Assembly (NCBI RefSeq): GCF_016428805.1
Contig: NZ_JAELTJ010000030.1
Span: 1-50,075, forward strand
Direction of reading: 5' to 3'
Length of the DNA stretch: 50,075 nt
Source of the DNA: Achromobacter sp. ASV32
Lineage (GTDB): Bacteria; Pseudomonadota; Gammaproteobacteria; Burkholderiales; Burkholderiaceae_B
Shown: piece after piece, positions 18,441 to 30,400 of the stretch
Position numbering within the stretch: the stretch's first letter is position 1
Layout of the letters: each line of letters begins with the position of its first letter
Notes under the pieces: generated by a model
What the model was told of the DNA's origin: nothing
The model's database searches: none
What the model saw: only the letters and a program-made list of their open reading frames with translations
Translations under genes and position numbers: made by a program

Positions 18441-21400
18441 TTACATCGCCAGCTTGCTCCGTTCCTGCGGACTCAGGCCGCGCATCTCGCTGTCGTCCAG
18501 CGTGCCCGCGCCCAGCACCTGCACGGCGCTGGCGGCGTCGTAACGCGTGGCCGCCGCCGACGGGCCCGGTGACGGCGCGCTGGCGCCCGCCACCGGTTCC
18601 TCGCCATACCCCAGGATCTGCACGCTGATCACCGACGGCTGGTTCTGCCGCGCCTGGTTCTGCGCGCGCTGCGCCGATTCCTGCGCCGCGCCCACCGCCG
18701 AGGTCGCCGCCGCGCTGGCCGACGACATTGCCCCCGTGTTCACGGCGGCCGTCACCGGCACCCCTTTGCTCTCGCCCTGGGCCTGGATGTTGGCCGCGTT
18801 CACCACCTGCAGCGCCGCGATGTTGACGTTGCCCGACACCCGGATGCCCGCCTCGCCCGCATCGATGGTGCCCAGCGGCGCGTACAGGTCGACGTCGCCC
18901 GCCGGCACTTCCGGCAGCGGCGCCAGCGTGGCGATGCCCGCGCCGGTGGCCGGCGCGCTGGGCGACAGGGTGACGTTGCCGACCGCGTCGTAGACCCGCT
19001 TGGGCGGGGTGTACAGCACCGTGGTCTTGGACCCGCGCCCGGCGTTAATGTCGCCTTGCGCGGACCAGGCCGTGATGCCCCCGCCAAAGGTGGTCATGAC
19101 CCGGCTCTGCCCCAGCAGGATGCTGCCCAGCGCGTACAGCTGGATGTTGCCCTGCCCCTGGGTGATGATGCCGGCGCTGGCGGGCGGCGCCGCGCCTTCC
19201 ACGCCGAACACCTGCTTGCCGCCCGGCGTCAGCAGCTGGATGTCGCCGCCGAAGCTGGTGCGGATGCCGGCGCCGCCGTACAGAGTCAGGTCACCCTGGT
19301 AGGCGCCGGCCGCGGTCTGCGGGAACAGCGCCGCAATGGCCTGGCGGCCGCGCAGGTAGCTGCCCTGGCGCGGACTGGACTTGTCGTTGTATTCCCGCCC
19401 ACCCGCGCGCAGCTCGGCGAAGTACACCTGCCGCGCGAAGATACGCTGCTGCTCGGCCGGCAGCGCCTGGAAATAGGCTTGCGCGTCTTCCGTGCTGCCG
19501 GCAAAGCCAAAGCGCTGCGTCAACCACAGCAGCAGTTCCGCTTCATAGGTCTTGAAGGCGATGCCCTGGTCGGCCAGCGGACGGCCGGGATCCGCCTGCC
19601 GCGACGCATCCAGGTAACGCGCCAGAAAGCCCGCGTAATCCGGCCCGGCCGCGCCCACGCCCGCCAGCACGGCAATTGACGCGCCCGGGCGGCGATCGCC
19701 CGGCAGCACCGCGCCCAGGCTGTTGAGCGACGCCCGGTCGCCCATCAGCACATGACGGCCGGCCGTCACTTCCAGCGTGCCGGGGCCGGCCACCTGGAAC
19801 GAGCTGTAGAGAATGTCGCGCCCCGCCGACACCCGCGACACGTCCTGCGCGTCGCGGTGCAGGAACAGGTTGCCGGACGACGTGGCCGACGCCACGGCCG
19901 CGGCAAAGTAATAGCCATTGGTCGTCGGCACGTTCAATTGCACGCCGGTATCGGTGCCCGAGGCTACGATGTCGCGTCCGGCCATCATCCAGACCGGGCC
20001 CGCCGCCTCGTACCAGGTCTGTCCCAGATTGGGGCCCTCGATGATGGCGAGCGCTTCGCCGCTGCGCAGCCCGACGATGTCGCCGTCCCGGGCGTACAGG
20101 CGCGTCACCCGGCCGGACCCCGCCGCGCTGGCGGTGGGCGCATCGAAATAAAACAATGGGAAGTGCGTATTGCGCGCGCCGTCGATGCCATTGGCCCCCT
20201 TGTTGCTCAACGTGACCGCGCTGCTGTCCAGCGAGGTATACCCCGCGAAAGCCGGCGCCAGCACGTTGGCCACGCTGGCCGGGTCCGCGCCCGACCGGTT
20301 GATGGCGTAGCCGCCGGCGTAGATCGAATTGCCCGCCAGCAGCTCGAGCTGACCGCGCGCGCCGGGCGCCAAGGTCAGTGAATACGGCAGGCCATTGGCC
20401 TCGGCGTTCAGGTAGCCGGCCGAGACGCCCGCATAGATGCTGCCGTCATACGCCGTGGCGCGCAGGATAGAGGGGTACCAGTAGCGCGCATCCGACGCCG
20501 ACGTATTGCGGCCGGTCTGCAACCCCAGGCCCTGCCCGCTGTGCGAGGTCTGCCGGCTGGGCGTCAGGTTGCCGCCCGCGCTGGACAGCTCGATGGCGGT
20601 ATTCGCCGTCCACATCGAGAACCAGCTGTAGCCGCCGCCCTCGATCTGGGTGCCATCGCGCAACCGGAATGGCGTGCTGTTCTGCAACGCCACCCGGCCC
20701 GGATCGCTGGCCCCGCCCACCACCAGGTCGCCGCGCGTGTCCAGCCGGATCACCGCGTCGCCCGGAATCAGCGCCAGTCCGCCCGTGGCGCTGGCCAGCG
20801 ACGATTCGTAGGGATCGAAGCCGCGGCTGTCCTTGGCATCGCGCAGCGCGGGCTCGCTGCTGTAGCGCAGGTCCAGCCCGCCAATCGCGCCACCCGCGAA
20901 CTGCACATTGCCGCGCAGGTTGATCAGCGCGCCTTGCAGGTCGATGGCCGGATCGCCGTAGTACGGCGTGGGACCGTTGGTGGACGACACCGCCCCGCGC
21001 GCATTCTGCGTGGGGTTGAGGGCGCCGCCGATGCGCACGTCGATATCGCCGCCGCCGGTCAGCGTCATGCCGCCATCGGCCGCGATGCGGCCGGTGCTGC
21101 CCACCGCCACGATCAGCCCCTGGCTGCGCGGGTTACTGCGCGAGCCGCGCGCCTCGATGTTGCCCGCGTCGCCGTCGGTGCGCACGCTGACATTGCCGCC
21201 GCCCAAGGCGCCGAAACCGGTAAAGCCGACCAACAGCGGCGTCGTGTCCTTGAAGTCGGACGGCGCCCGGGTGTAGCTGCCGAAGTTGATCCACCACGCG
21301 GTCGGCGTGTCGCCGCCGTTGGCGCTGCCGCTGCCCTGGCGCCACAGCCAATTGCCGACGCCCACGCTTGCATCCACCCTGCGGGCGTCGAACGTGCTTT

Positions 21401-24400
21401 GCGCGGTCTGGCCCCATACGTCGCCCCGCAACACCCCGCCCGCGTACAGACTGAGGTTGCCGCCAGCTTCGGGGTACCAGGCCTGGTAGCCGCTGCCTGC
21501 CGTCACGAACGGTTCATAGGTCGCCGCATGGTCGTCGCCCAGCACCGTGGCGCCGAAACGGCCGCGCGGCAGCTGGTAGGCCGATGCGATATTCGCCGAC
21601 TGTGTGCCGGCCGTGTACACGCCGTACGCCGACATCAGGCTGATATCGCCCCCCGCGCCCAGGTCCAGGTCGCCGGTGCCGGTGCGAAGCACGCTGAAGT
21701 TCTGCGTATGCGGCGTCACCGAAACCGCGTTGGCGTCGCCGCGCTCGCAGAATCCTTCGATCAGATCGCATATCCAGGCCATGTCGTCCGGCACCGGCGT
21801 GCCCGGCTCGTAGCCGGATTGCTCGGCATCCGGCCCCCAGACCCAGCCGCCGCCCTGGACCAGACTGGCGCTGTAATGGGTATCGGCCAGCGTCAGCTTG
21901 CCGGCGCCCGGGCCGGTCAGCACCCGGCGCGGATCGGCCGCGTCCAGGTCCGCGCCGGCCACCAGTTGCACCGACCACGACTGGCTGCCTGCCGGCAGCA
22001 TCTGGGCCACGGCCCAATTGCGCCGCTGGTCCACCGGCGTACCGGGGCGCAGGTCCACATAGTCGGTACCGGCCGGGAACACCAGCTTGGTCTGCGACGG
22101 AATGAACGCGCCCTGCTTGAGCGTGATGCTGCCTTCCATCAGCAACACATTCGGCTCATAGCCCTGCGTGGTGTACAGATTGGGCAGGGCCACGTTGGCG
22201 GGCCAGGTGAACGACTGCAACGCGGTGCCGCCGACCAGCAGCGTGCCCGCCCCCAGGCGGGTTCCCGCGGGCAGATCCACCGCCTGGCCCAGCACCGTGC
22301 CGGCGCCGTACAGCAACTGGCCCGAGGCATCCCGCACGTCGCCGGACAGCACCGTGCCGCTGGCCAGGGACAGCGTCTGGTCCAGGGCGGCTTCCACCGG
22401 CAGGCGGGTGCCCGCCGCCAGTTTCACGGCTTTGAGCGGCAAGGGGTAATTCAGCGTCTTGCCCCCGGGGAACTCGGTGCCGTCGGCAAGCGTGACGCCG
22501 CCGCGCGGCAGCACCACGTCGCCGCCAAATGGCTGCACGCCCGGCGTCAGGACCCAGCCGTGCTCGTCGTCCGGTGTGGTGGCCGGCGGCGCGAAGCCGT
22601 CGTTGATGCTGCCGTACACATCCAGGTTGCCCTTGGCGCGCAGGATCAGCGCACCGGCCTCGCCCGAGCCGTATACGCCGGTCAACGGCGAACGCGGGTT
22701 CACGCCCGCGTAGCGATAGCGCGAGAGGTCCAGGTCGCCCTGCACCACCAGATCGCCGTCCGCGGTCCTGCTGACGATCTCCACGCCCGGACGCAGATGG
22801 AACACGTCGCGGTAGGCGGCGTTGTTCAGGCCCGCCAGCTTGGCGTTCATCAGGTTGCCGTTCGCCAGCGCCCCACCCATGAATGCAATGCTGTCGGCGT
22901 GTTTCAGGTCCAGATAGGCCTGGTCGATGATCTGGTATTCGCGACCATTGGCGCGATCGGCAGGGTTGCCCACGTCGGCATCGTCATAGCGCTGCAGGGC
23001 AGTCAATGTGATCGACTTGGCGCCGTCGATCGCGACCGGTCCGCGCGCCTCGATGGCGATGTCGCCATAACGGGCCGCGGAACCCGGCGCCCCGCCGCCG
23101 TTGATGCCGGTATTGCCGGCCGCGTCGATGCGCGGCGCCAGCAGTTCCAGCGTGCCGCGTTGTGCGCCGTCATGCTGCGCGGCCGACGTGCCGTGGCGCA
23201 GGTCGATGCGCGCGCCGCCGGCCAGGGTCAGCACCCCCAGCCCCGAATTGAGCTCCACCACCGCCCGGTTGGGCGCGTCGATGATCTTGCCGTAGCTATC
23301 CACGCGCAGCACCGTGCTGTGCGCGTCCAGCACCGACGTCGCGGCCAGCGTCAAGCCGTCGCGCGCCGCCAGGCGGATGCGGCCGACCCGCTCGCCGCTG
23401 GCGTCCACCCGGCCCGCCACCGTCAGGCTGCCGCCGTCGATCGACAGATTGATGTCGTTAGCGCGCAGCGTGTCGCCCACCGTCAGGCTGCCCTGCTTGA
23501 TCTGGAAGCCGCGCGCGCCGAACACGCCGCCGTCGTTCAGACGCTGGTTCAGCGCGTCGAAATCGGCGTTCAGGGCGCCCGCCGCCCCCAGGCGCTGGGC
23601 GCGGATGTCGATGCTGCCCGCGCGGTACGGCACCGCGGTGCCGCCGGCATCGTAATGGCCCGAGCTGGCGCCCAGGATGCGGCCCAACAGTTCCACCTGC
23701 CCCGCGCCCGCGGCCAAGGCCACGGCCCGCAGGCTGCCCGCGTCGTTCTCCTTGGCCGACAGATCGATCACCGCGCCGGCCTCCTGGCGGATGCTGCCCT
23801 GGCTGCTTTCCAGGATCACGTCGCCGCCCCAGCTGTAGCGCAGCACGTCATTGAAAGCGATGGCGCGCCCGGCCACGTCCAGCTGCGACGTGCCGGTCAG
23901 CAGCACGCTGTCGCGCCCTTGCAGTGTCAGCTTGCCGCTGGGCAGCACGATCGTGCCGTCGATCCGCACATTGGCGCCGGCCAGGCTCAGTTCGCCGCCC
24001 AGCGCCTGTACCGGGGCCGCCTGCACGCCCGGCAGGGCCGCCACGCGCACATCGCCGCCAGCGGTGATCCTGTTCACGGAGCCCGACGCGCCCGTCAGCA
24101 GCGGCGTGTTCAGGTTGAGGTTGCCGCCGCTATAGGTGTAGCCGCTGCCGCTGACATAGGCGCCTTGCGATTGATACACCGCCAGGCTGCCGCGGTGATT
24201 GGCCGTGATGCGCTCGCTGGCGTTCAGGTTGACGCTGGCAAAACCCAGCGCCAGCCGGGCGTTGTCGTCCAGGCCGCTGGGCTGGGCGCCCTGACCGTAG
24301 CCGAACTCGATGCGTTCGGCCTCGACGCGCAGCCCCCCCGAGCCGGTGCCGGCCCCGCCGGCCGCCACCGCGCCGGGCGCCTGCGTGGCGCCGTTCCACA

Positions 24401-27400
24401 CCAGATTCCGGGTGCGGATACTGGCTTCATCGCCGGCGCCGCCATAGCCGTATATGGCCGGCGTACCCAATGCCAGCGTGGCCAAGCTGTAGGTACCCGT
24501 GACCGGATCGCGCGTATCCAGCGCCACCGTGCCGTAGAAATTCATGGACTCGCGCGCCGTCAGCGTCAGCCGCTCCAGCGCCGGGGCGCCGGTGCTGGTG
24601 TCGCCCCGCAGCAGGCGCGCCAGGATGGTCTGGTTCAGCGTCAGGCCGTTGGGCAGCACGCCGCGCGCGGCGGCCTGCGCCAGCGCATCGGCCGTGCCTG
24701 CATTGATCGCCCCGACGGCCAGCGTCAGGTTGCGGGTGCCGTACAGCACCTGCTCGCCCAGATCGAACACGCCATTGGTGGCCGCGGCGAGGGTGCCCTC
24801 GGAATACAGCCGCGTCACGCCCTGGCAAGGCGCCGCCGCGCAGGTGCCGATGCGGATCGCGCCCTCGCCCAGCGCATCGGGCGCCAGCACGTCCAGGCGG
24901 CCGTTGGACACCGCCAGCAGGCCGGCGGCGCCGGGCGCGAACGCATAGCCGTTGGTCGAATCGACCGACGGCGCGCCCCGGCCCAGCGTCGAGATGCCCG
25001 CGCCGGCTTCGACCCCGATCGTGCGCGAGGAAATGATGACCTCGGGCGCCGCCAGTTGCGCGCCGGCCCGCATCACCACTTCGTTGGCGGCGCCCTGGAA
25101 GGTATAGAAACGGCCGCCCTGGCCGTACACCACGACCGGCAGCGCACCGATCACCAGGCGGCTCGCCCCCAACGCCGCCAACGCATCGGCCTGCACCGAC
25201 GCGCCGCCATAACCGGCCGTGGGCGCCTGGCCCGATGCCAGGATCTCGACATACGGACTGCCGCCGCTGAGCGCCGCCGTGCCGCCAAAACCGCCGTCCG
25301 CCGGCTTGAAATCGGCCAGTCCCTCAAAGCGCAATGCCTGCCCGTCGGACGACCCCTGGTGCACCGCCAGGCGCAAGGTGCGGCCATCGGCCGGCAGCAT
25401 CGCGCGCGGCACGCCCCGCGTGGCCGCATCGGCGCGCACGAAGCTGGCGTAGCTGGTCTCGTTGTATTGCGACAGCATGCGCAGCACATTGGCCGGCGTC
25501 AGAATCACCGGCGTGGCCAGGCTGTCGGCCACGTGCGTGCCCGCCACAGACAGCGTGCCGCTGGCCGCCCACGACAGGTTACGCATCTGCGCTGGCGCCA
25601 TGGCCGCGCCCGCCAACGCGCCGGTATTGATCTCGACGCGGAATGCGCCCGGCAACAGCGCATAGGTCGACGGCATCAGCGTGTAGGTGCCGGCAGGCAG
25701 GCCGGGCACGCCCGCGCCGATCGTGATGCGCTGGCCCAGGCCCGGCGCCGAAGCGCCGGCTTCGCCGCCCGCCGGCGCATAGTCCGGTTGCACGCCCGGC
25801 ACGATCGCGTAGACGGGATTGCCCGCCAACCCCGGCAAGGTAAAGCCGCCCTTGGGGTTGTTGCGCACCAGCGGGTTGTAGCGCGCGTCGGTCGAGCCGC
25901 CGCGCCCGGACACAAAGCCCGCCCCCGTCAGCTCGCCGCCGCCCGACAGGTCCAGCACCGACCCCGGCAGCGCGTCCACATCGCGAAAGCCCAGCGTGAT
26001 GCCGGTGCGCAGCGACGCGCCGCCGCCAGCGCCCGTGGCGCCCCCGGCGCCCATCAGCGAAACCTCGGTCCCCTTGAACTTGTACGACACGCCATCGGTC
26101 GTGCCGCCGTAAGGCATCAACAGGCCCGCCCCGCTGACCGACGTCACGCTGCCGGGCAGCAAGACCAGGCGCTGCACGCCTGTCGCCGAGCTGATGTCTC
26201 CCAGGACGATGGCGCCCAGCGGCGCGCGCAGCACGCCGCCCTGCTCCACCGTGGCCGCGGCCAGGCGCAGCGTGCCGAACGCCGAATACGGCACGGCCGG
26301 CAGTGCCGCGGCGGCCCCGCCGGACCGGCCGACACGCAGCGTGCGAGCCGGATCGAACACATTGACGCCGGACTGCGGATTGCGGGTGTAGCCCGCCAGC
26401 ACTTCGGCTTCGGCGCCCGTCACCGGATACAGCTGCGCGGCGATCAGGTCCAGGTCGCCGCGCGTCCACAGCCGCGTGCGCGGTTCGCTGTCGTTCTGCC
26501 CCAGAAAGCGCAGGTCACCGCCGCTTTCCAGCCGTACGCGGTCAAAGCCCGCGCGCGCCACCGTCAGCAGACCGCCCACGGGGCGGTTGATGCTGCCCTG
26601 GGTGCCGAACGACAGGCTGTTGCCCACTTCCAGCAGATCGGTGGCGTGCACCGTGAACGCGCCCGTGCCCATCGACGGCGCGTCGCCGAACAGCACGCGC
26701 GGCCGGAGCATGCCGTTGGTGGCGTAGTACTTGCCCGGCCCGGACAGGCGCACCTGCGAGGCCGCCAGATGGACGCGCGTCGCCGTATCGGCGCCCGGCG
26801 CCAGCGAAAATGCCCCGGCGTACAGCCGCAGGCTCTGCCGCACCGCGATATCGACCGCGCCGTCAAACGACATCAGGCCGTTCGCCAGCACTCCCAGCTG
26901 ATCGAAGCCGCCGCCCGCCAGCAGGCGCGCCACGTCCAGGCGGGCCTGACCGTAACGCAGCGCGCCGGCGGCCTCGCCCGGCTGCAGGTCCGTGGCCAGC
27001 GGGCTGGCGCCGCCAGCGGCCAGCACCAGCTCGCGCGGCACCTGCACGTCGATGCTGGACGGATTGTCGCCCTGGGCGCGGTACAGCGGCGTCTCCAGCG
27101 CGATGTCCAGGGCGCCGCCCGCGGCGTTCGCGCCGCCGGCCCGGGCCACGACGGTGCCGTCCAGGAACAGGCCGTTATAGGAGCTGAACGCGATGCGGCC
27201 GCCGTTGCGGTCCATCCGCACCGGCCCCACCCCGTTGACGTCCACGGTCGCGCTCGACCCGGACGCATCCAGCACCGCTCCCGGCCGGATGATCACGTAG
27301 GCGTCCGACGACGTCGCCGTGGCGCGGTCGTGATTGATCTCGCCGCCGATCACGATGACGCCGCCCGCGTCGGCCACGCCGTAGCGGCGTCCCTGCGCAT

Positions 27401-30400
27401 CGACGCCGGTTTCCGCGCGGCCGGCCACGTTCAGCACGGCCTGTTCGCCGATCCAGATCGACCGGTTGTGCACCTGGCCCGCGGCGGTCTCGATGGACTC
27501 GGCCACATCGATGTCGCCCAGGCGCAGCTGGCGGATGTCGATCTTGCCGCCGGCCGCCGTCAGCGCGCCCAGCACCGTGATCTGCCCGGCCCCGCGCAGC
27601 TGGATGGTCTGGCCCGGATCCACATTGATCTGCGCGCCCCGGCCGACGAGCAGCGCCGCATCGGCATCGGCGCCCGGCAGCGACACGCTGCGGCCGCTTT
27701 GCAGCGACAGGCTGGCGCCGCGGCGGCGCGTCACCGTGCCTGCGGCCAGATCGTGCTGGTAGAGCGGCGGCTGCCAGATTTCCAGCGCCGCGCGGGCCGG
27801 CGTGCCCGTGGCCAACCCGGCGGCATCAAGCACCGGCCGCAGCACCGGCATCGACACGGCGATGCGGGCGTCGTCGGCCACGCTTACGCCCCGGCTGCCC
27901 GTGATCTCGTAGCGCGAGAAGCCCTGTTGAAAGAACGGCGCGGCCAGCGCCAGCACATCGGCATCGGTCTGCGCGGCGCCAAGCGCCACCTTGCCCGCCG
28001 TCACCGCCAGTGTGCCGCCGCCTTCCACGCCATAGCCGCGCAGCGTCGCGTCCAGCACCAGCCGTCCGCCCGCCGAGGCGCCGGCCGCCACCGCTTCCAC
28101 GGTCACATTGCCGCCCTTGCCGCCCGTCACCTTGCCCTTGGCGCGCAGCGCCGCACCGGCGCCGACGTCGATCACGCTTCCCGCCTGCAACAGCAGGTCC
28201 TGCGTGCTGCGCAACGACACGCTGCCGCCGTTCAGGTACGGCATGGCGCCCGTCTGCCCCGGCGCCAGCGCCAGGTTGGCCCACAGCCCTGACGTATCCA
28301 GCCGCGCCCGCGCGCCCAGCGTCAGCCGGTCGTTCGCGCCGGGCACGCCGGCCGTCGTGTCCACCATGCCGCCAGGCGTCGCCTGAAGCAACGTATTGCC
28401 CAGCCGGATGCTGCCGGCGTTGGCGGTCAGCGCCGCATCCACCGCCAGCTGGTTCGCGAACAGCGTGATGTCGCCTGCCGGCGCCACGGTCAGGTCCGAC
28501 TGCACCGCGATGTCGCCCGCGGCGATCTTGACCGCGCCCAGGCCAAAGCCGTTGAGCCGCGTGGTATCCAGCTGCAGGATGCCGGCGCGGTCGGCGGGCA
28601 GCGCGGTATCCAGGTCCAGCCCCGCCGCAATCGCCGCCACCCGGTCGGACAGCACCACCTGCTTGACCGTGCCGTCGCCGCGGCCCAGCGCATACTGCAA
28701 CGCCCCCGTGGTCTTGCTGTAGTACGGCGTGTACGTGCCCACCACCAATTGCGCCCCGCGCGCCACCGCGCGCTGCGACTGCTGGTAGCCATCCAGGCCC
28801 GCCTGCGCCGCGGCGTTCTGCCGGTCGCCCTGGAACGTCGTGCCGATCAGTTCGCCTTCCAGCACCGCGCTGCGCGTGCCGATCACCAGCCGGCCGGCAT
28901 CGCGCCCGACGGTATAGCCGGTCTCGAAACGCTCGCGCGGCGCAAGCAGCGGATTGTAGAAATAGCGCGTCTGGCCCCAGCGTGCGCTGTTGGCCTCGAA
29001 GCCCTTGTACAGCCCCGTATAGGCCAGGTCGCCCGGTGCGCGCGTCACTTCGTACAGGCGGCCGTCCACGCCGCGCAGCCAGCTCTGGCGGATCATCCCG
29101 TCCTGCACGTCCAGCGAGCCCCCCGACAGGTTGATCTGCGAACCGGCCCGCGTCACCACGTCCCCGCCCGTGAATTCGACATTGCCGCCCTGCGCCATCC
29201 ACTCGGTGACGGCATGCCCCTGCGTGCCCAGATAACCGCTCACTTCCAGCAGTCCGCCAGCCGTGTACCAGCGGTCGGTGGCGTAGCCGTTGGTGCCCGC
29301 CGGCACCAGCACCAGGTCGCGGATGTCGACCCAGACGTCATTGCTGTTGAGCTTGCCGCTGTCCCGGTTCACCGGCGCGTCGCGCTGCTCGTTGCCCTGC
29401 ACGTTGATCTTGAGGTTGTTGTTTTCCATCGCGACCGGCACGCCCACCGCGCCCGCCACGTCCAGCACCGCGCCGTCGCGCAGCAGGCTGCGCTGCGCGG
29501 CGTATACGGCGATCTGCCCGCCGGTGGCCAACGTGATCGAGCCAGCCGCGAAATCCACCGTGCCCGAGCTGCTGATCTCCACCCGCGACAGCTCGCGCCG
29601 GTCGGCGCCCGCCGCGAGCAAAGGCGTGTCGCTTTGCGCCGCCGGCGGCACGCGCAGGCCGTCGCGCTGGCTGTCCAGCGCCAGGGCGCCGCTGCGGTCC
29701 AGCAGAATCGCCGTGGTGCTGTTCTCGGCCACCGTGATCCGGCCATCCGCGCCCGTCGCGCTCAGGTGCACCGTGCCGCGCGTGTCCACCGAGGTGCTCG
29801 ACAGCACCACGCCGCGCTGCGCCACATCGCCGCCCGTCAGCGTCACATCACCCAGGGCGGCCTGGATCAGGCCCGTGTTCTCGACCCGGCCGGGCACGCC
29901 GGCGGGCGTGACCTCGTTGCCCTTGGTCGTGGACACCAGGTTGCCCGAGGTGCCCTGGCCACGCTTGATCACGAAACTGTCGCCCGCCGCCAGCAGCGCC
30001 TGGCCGCCCGGGGTGTCGATCGTGCCCGCGTTGGTCGCCATCTTGCCCAACAGCAGCACATAACCGCCGCCCGTGGTGGATGTGGCGGATGCGGCGGTTT
30101 GCAGGCGCGCGCCGGCCTGCACCTCGACAGCGCCCAGCGCGTCCGTGAAGGTCGGCTGCGCGCCATTGTCGGCGTACAGGCCCTTGGCCTTGAATTGCGC
30201 ATCGGTCATTGTCGCGGCGGCCACCACCAGATTGCGCGCGTTCACCTGGCTGGTGCCGGTGAAGATCACGCCGTTCTGATTCACCACCAGCACCGTGCCA
30301 TCCGCCTTGATCGCCCCCTGGATCTGGCTGGGCCGGGCCCCCGCGCCCACCACCCGGTTCAGCACCGCGTCGTCCGCCCCCTGCTTGAACTGCACCGTGG

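Noticed and set aside
20541-28292. A 2583-codon plus-strand open frame opposite tpsA2
   Set aside because: Same reason; its composition and lack of any signal or motif mark it as a shadow of tpsA2.
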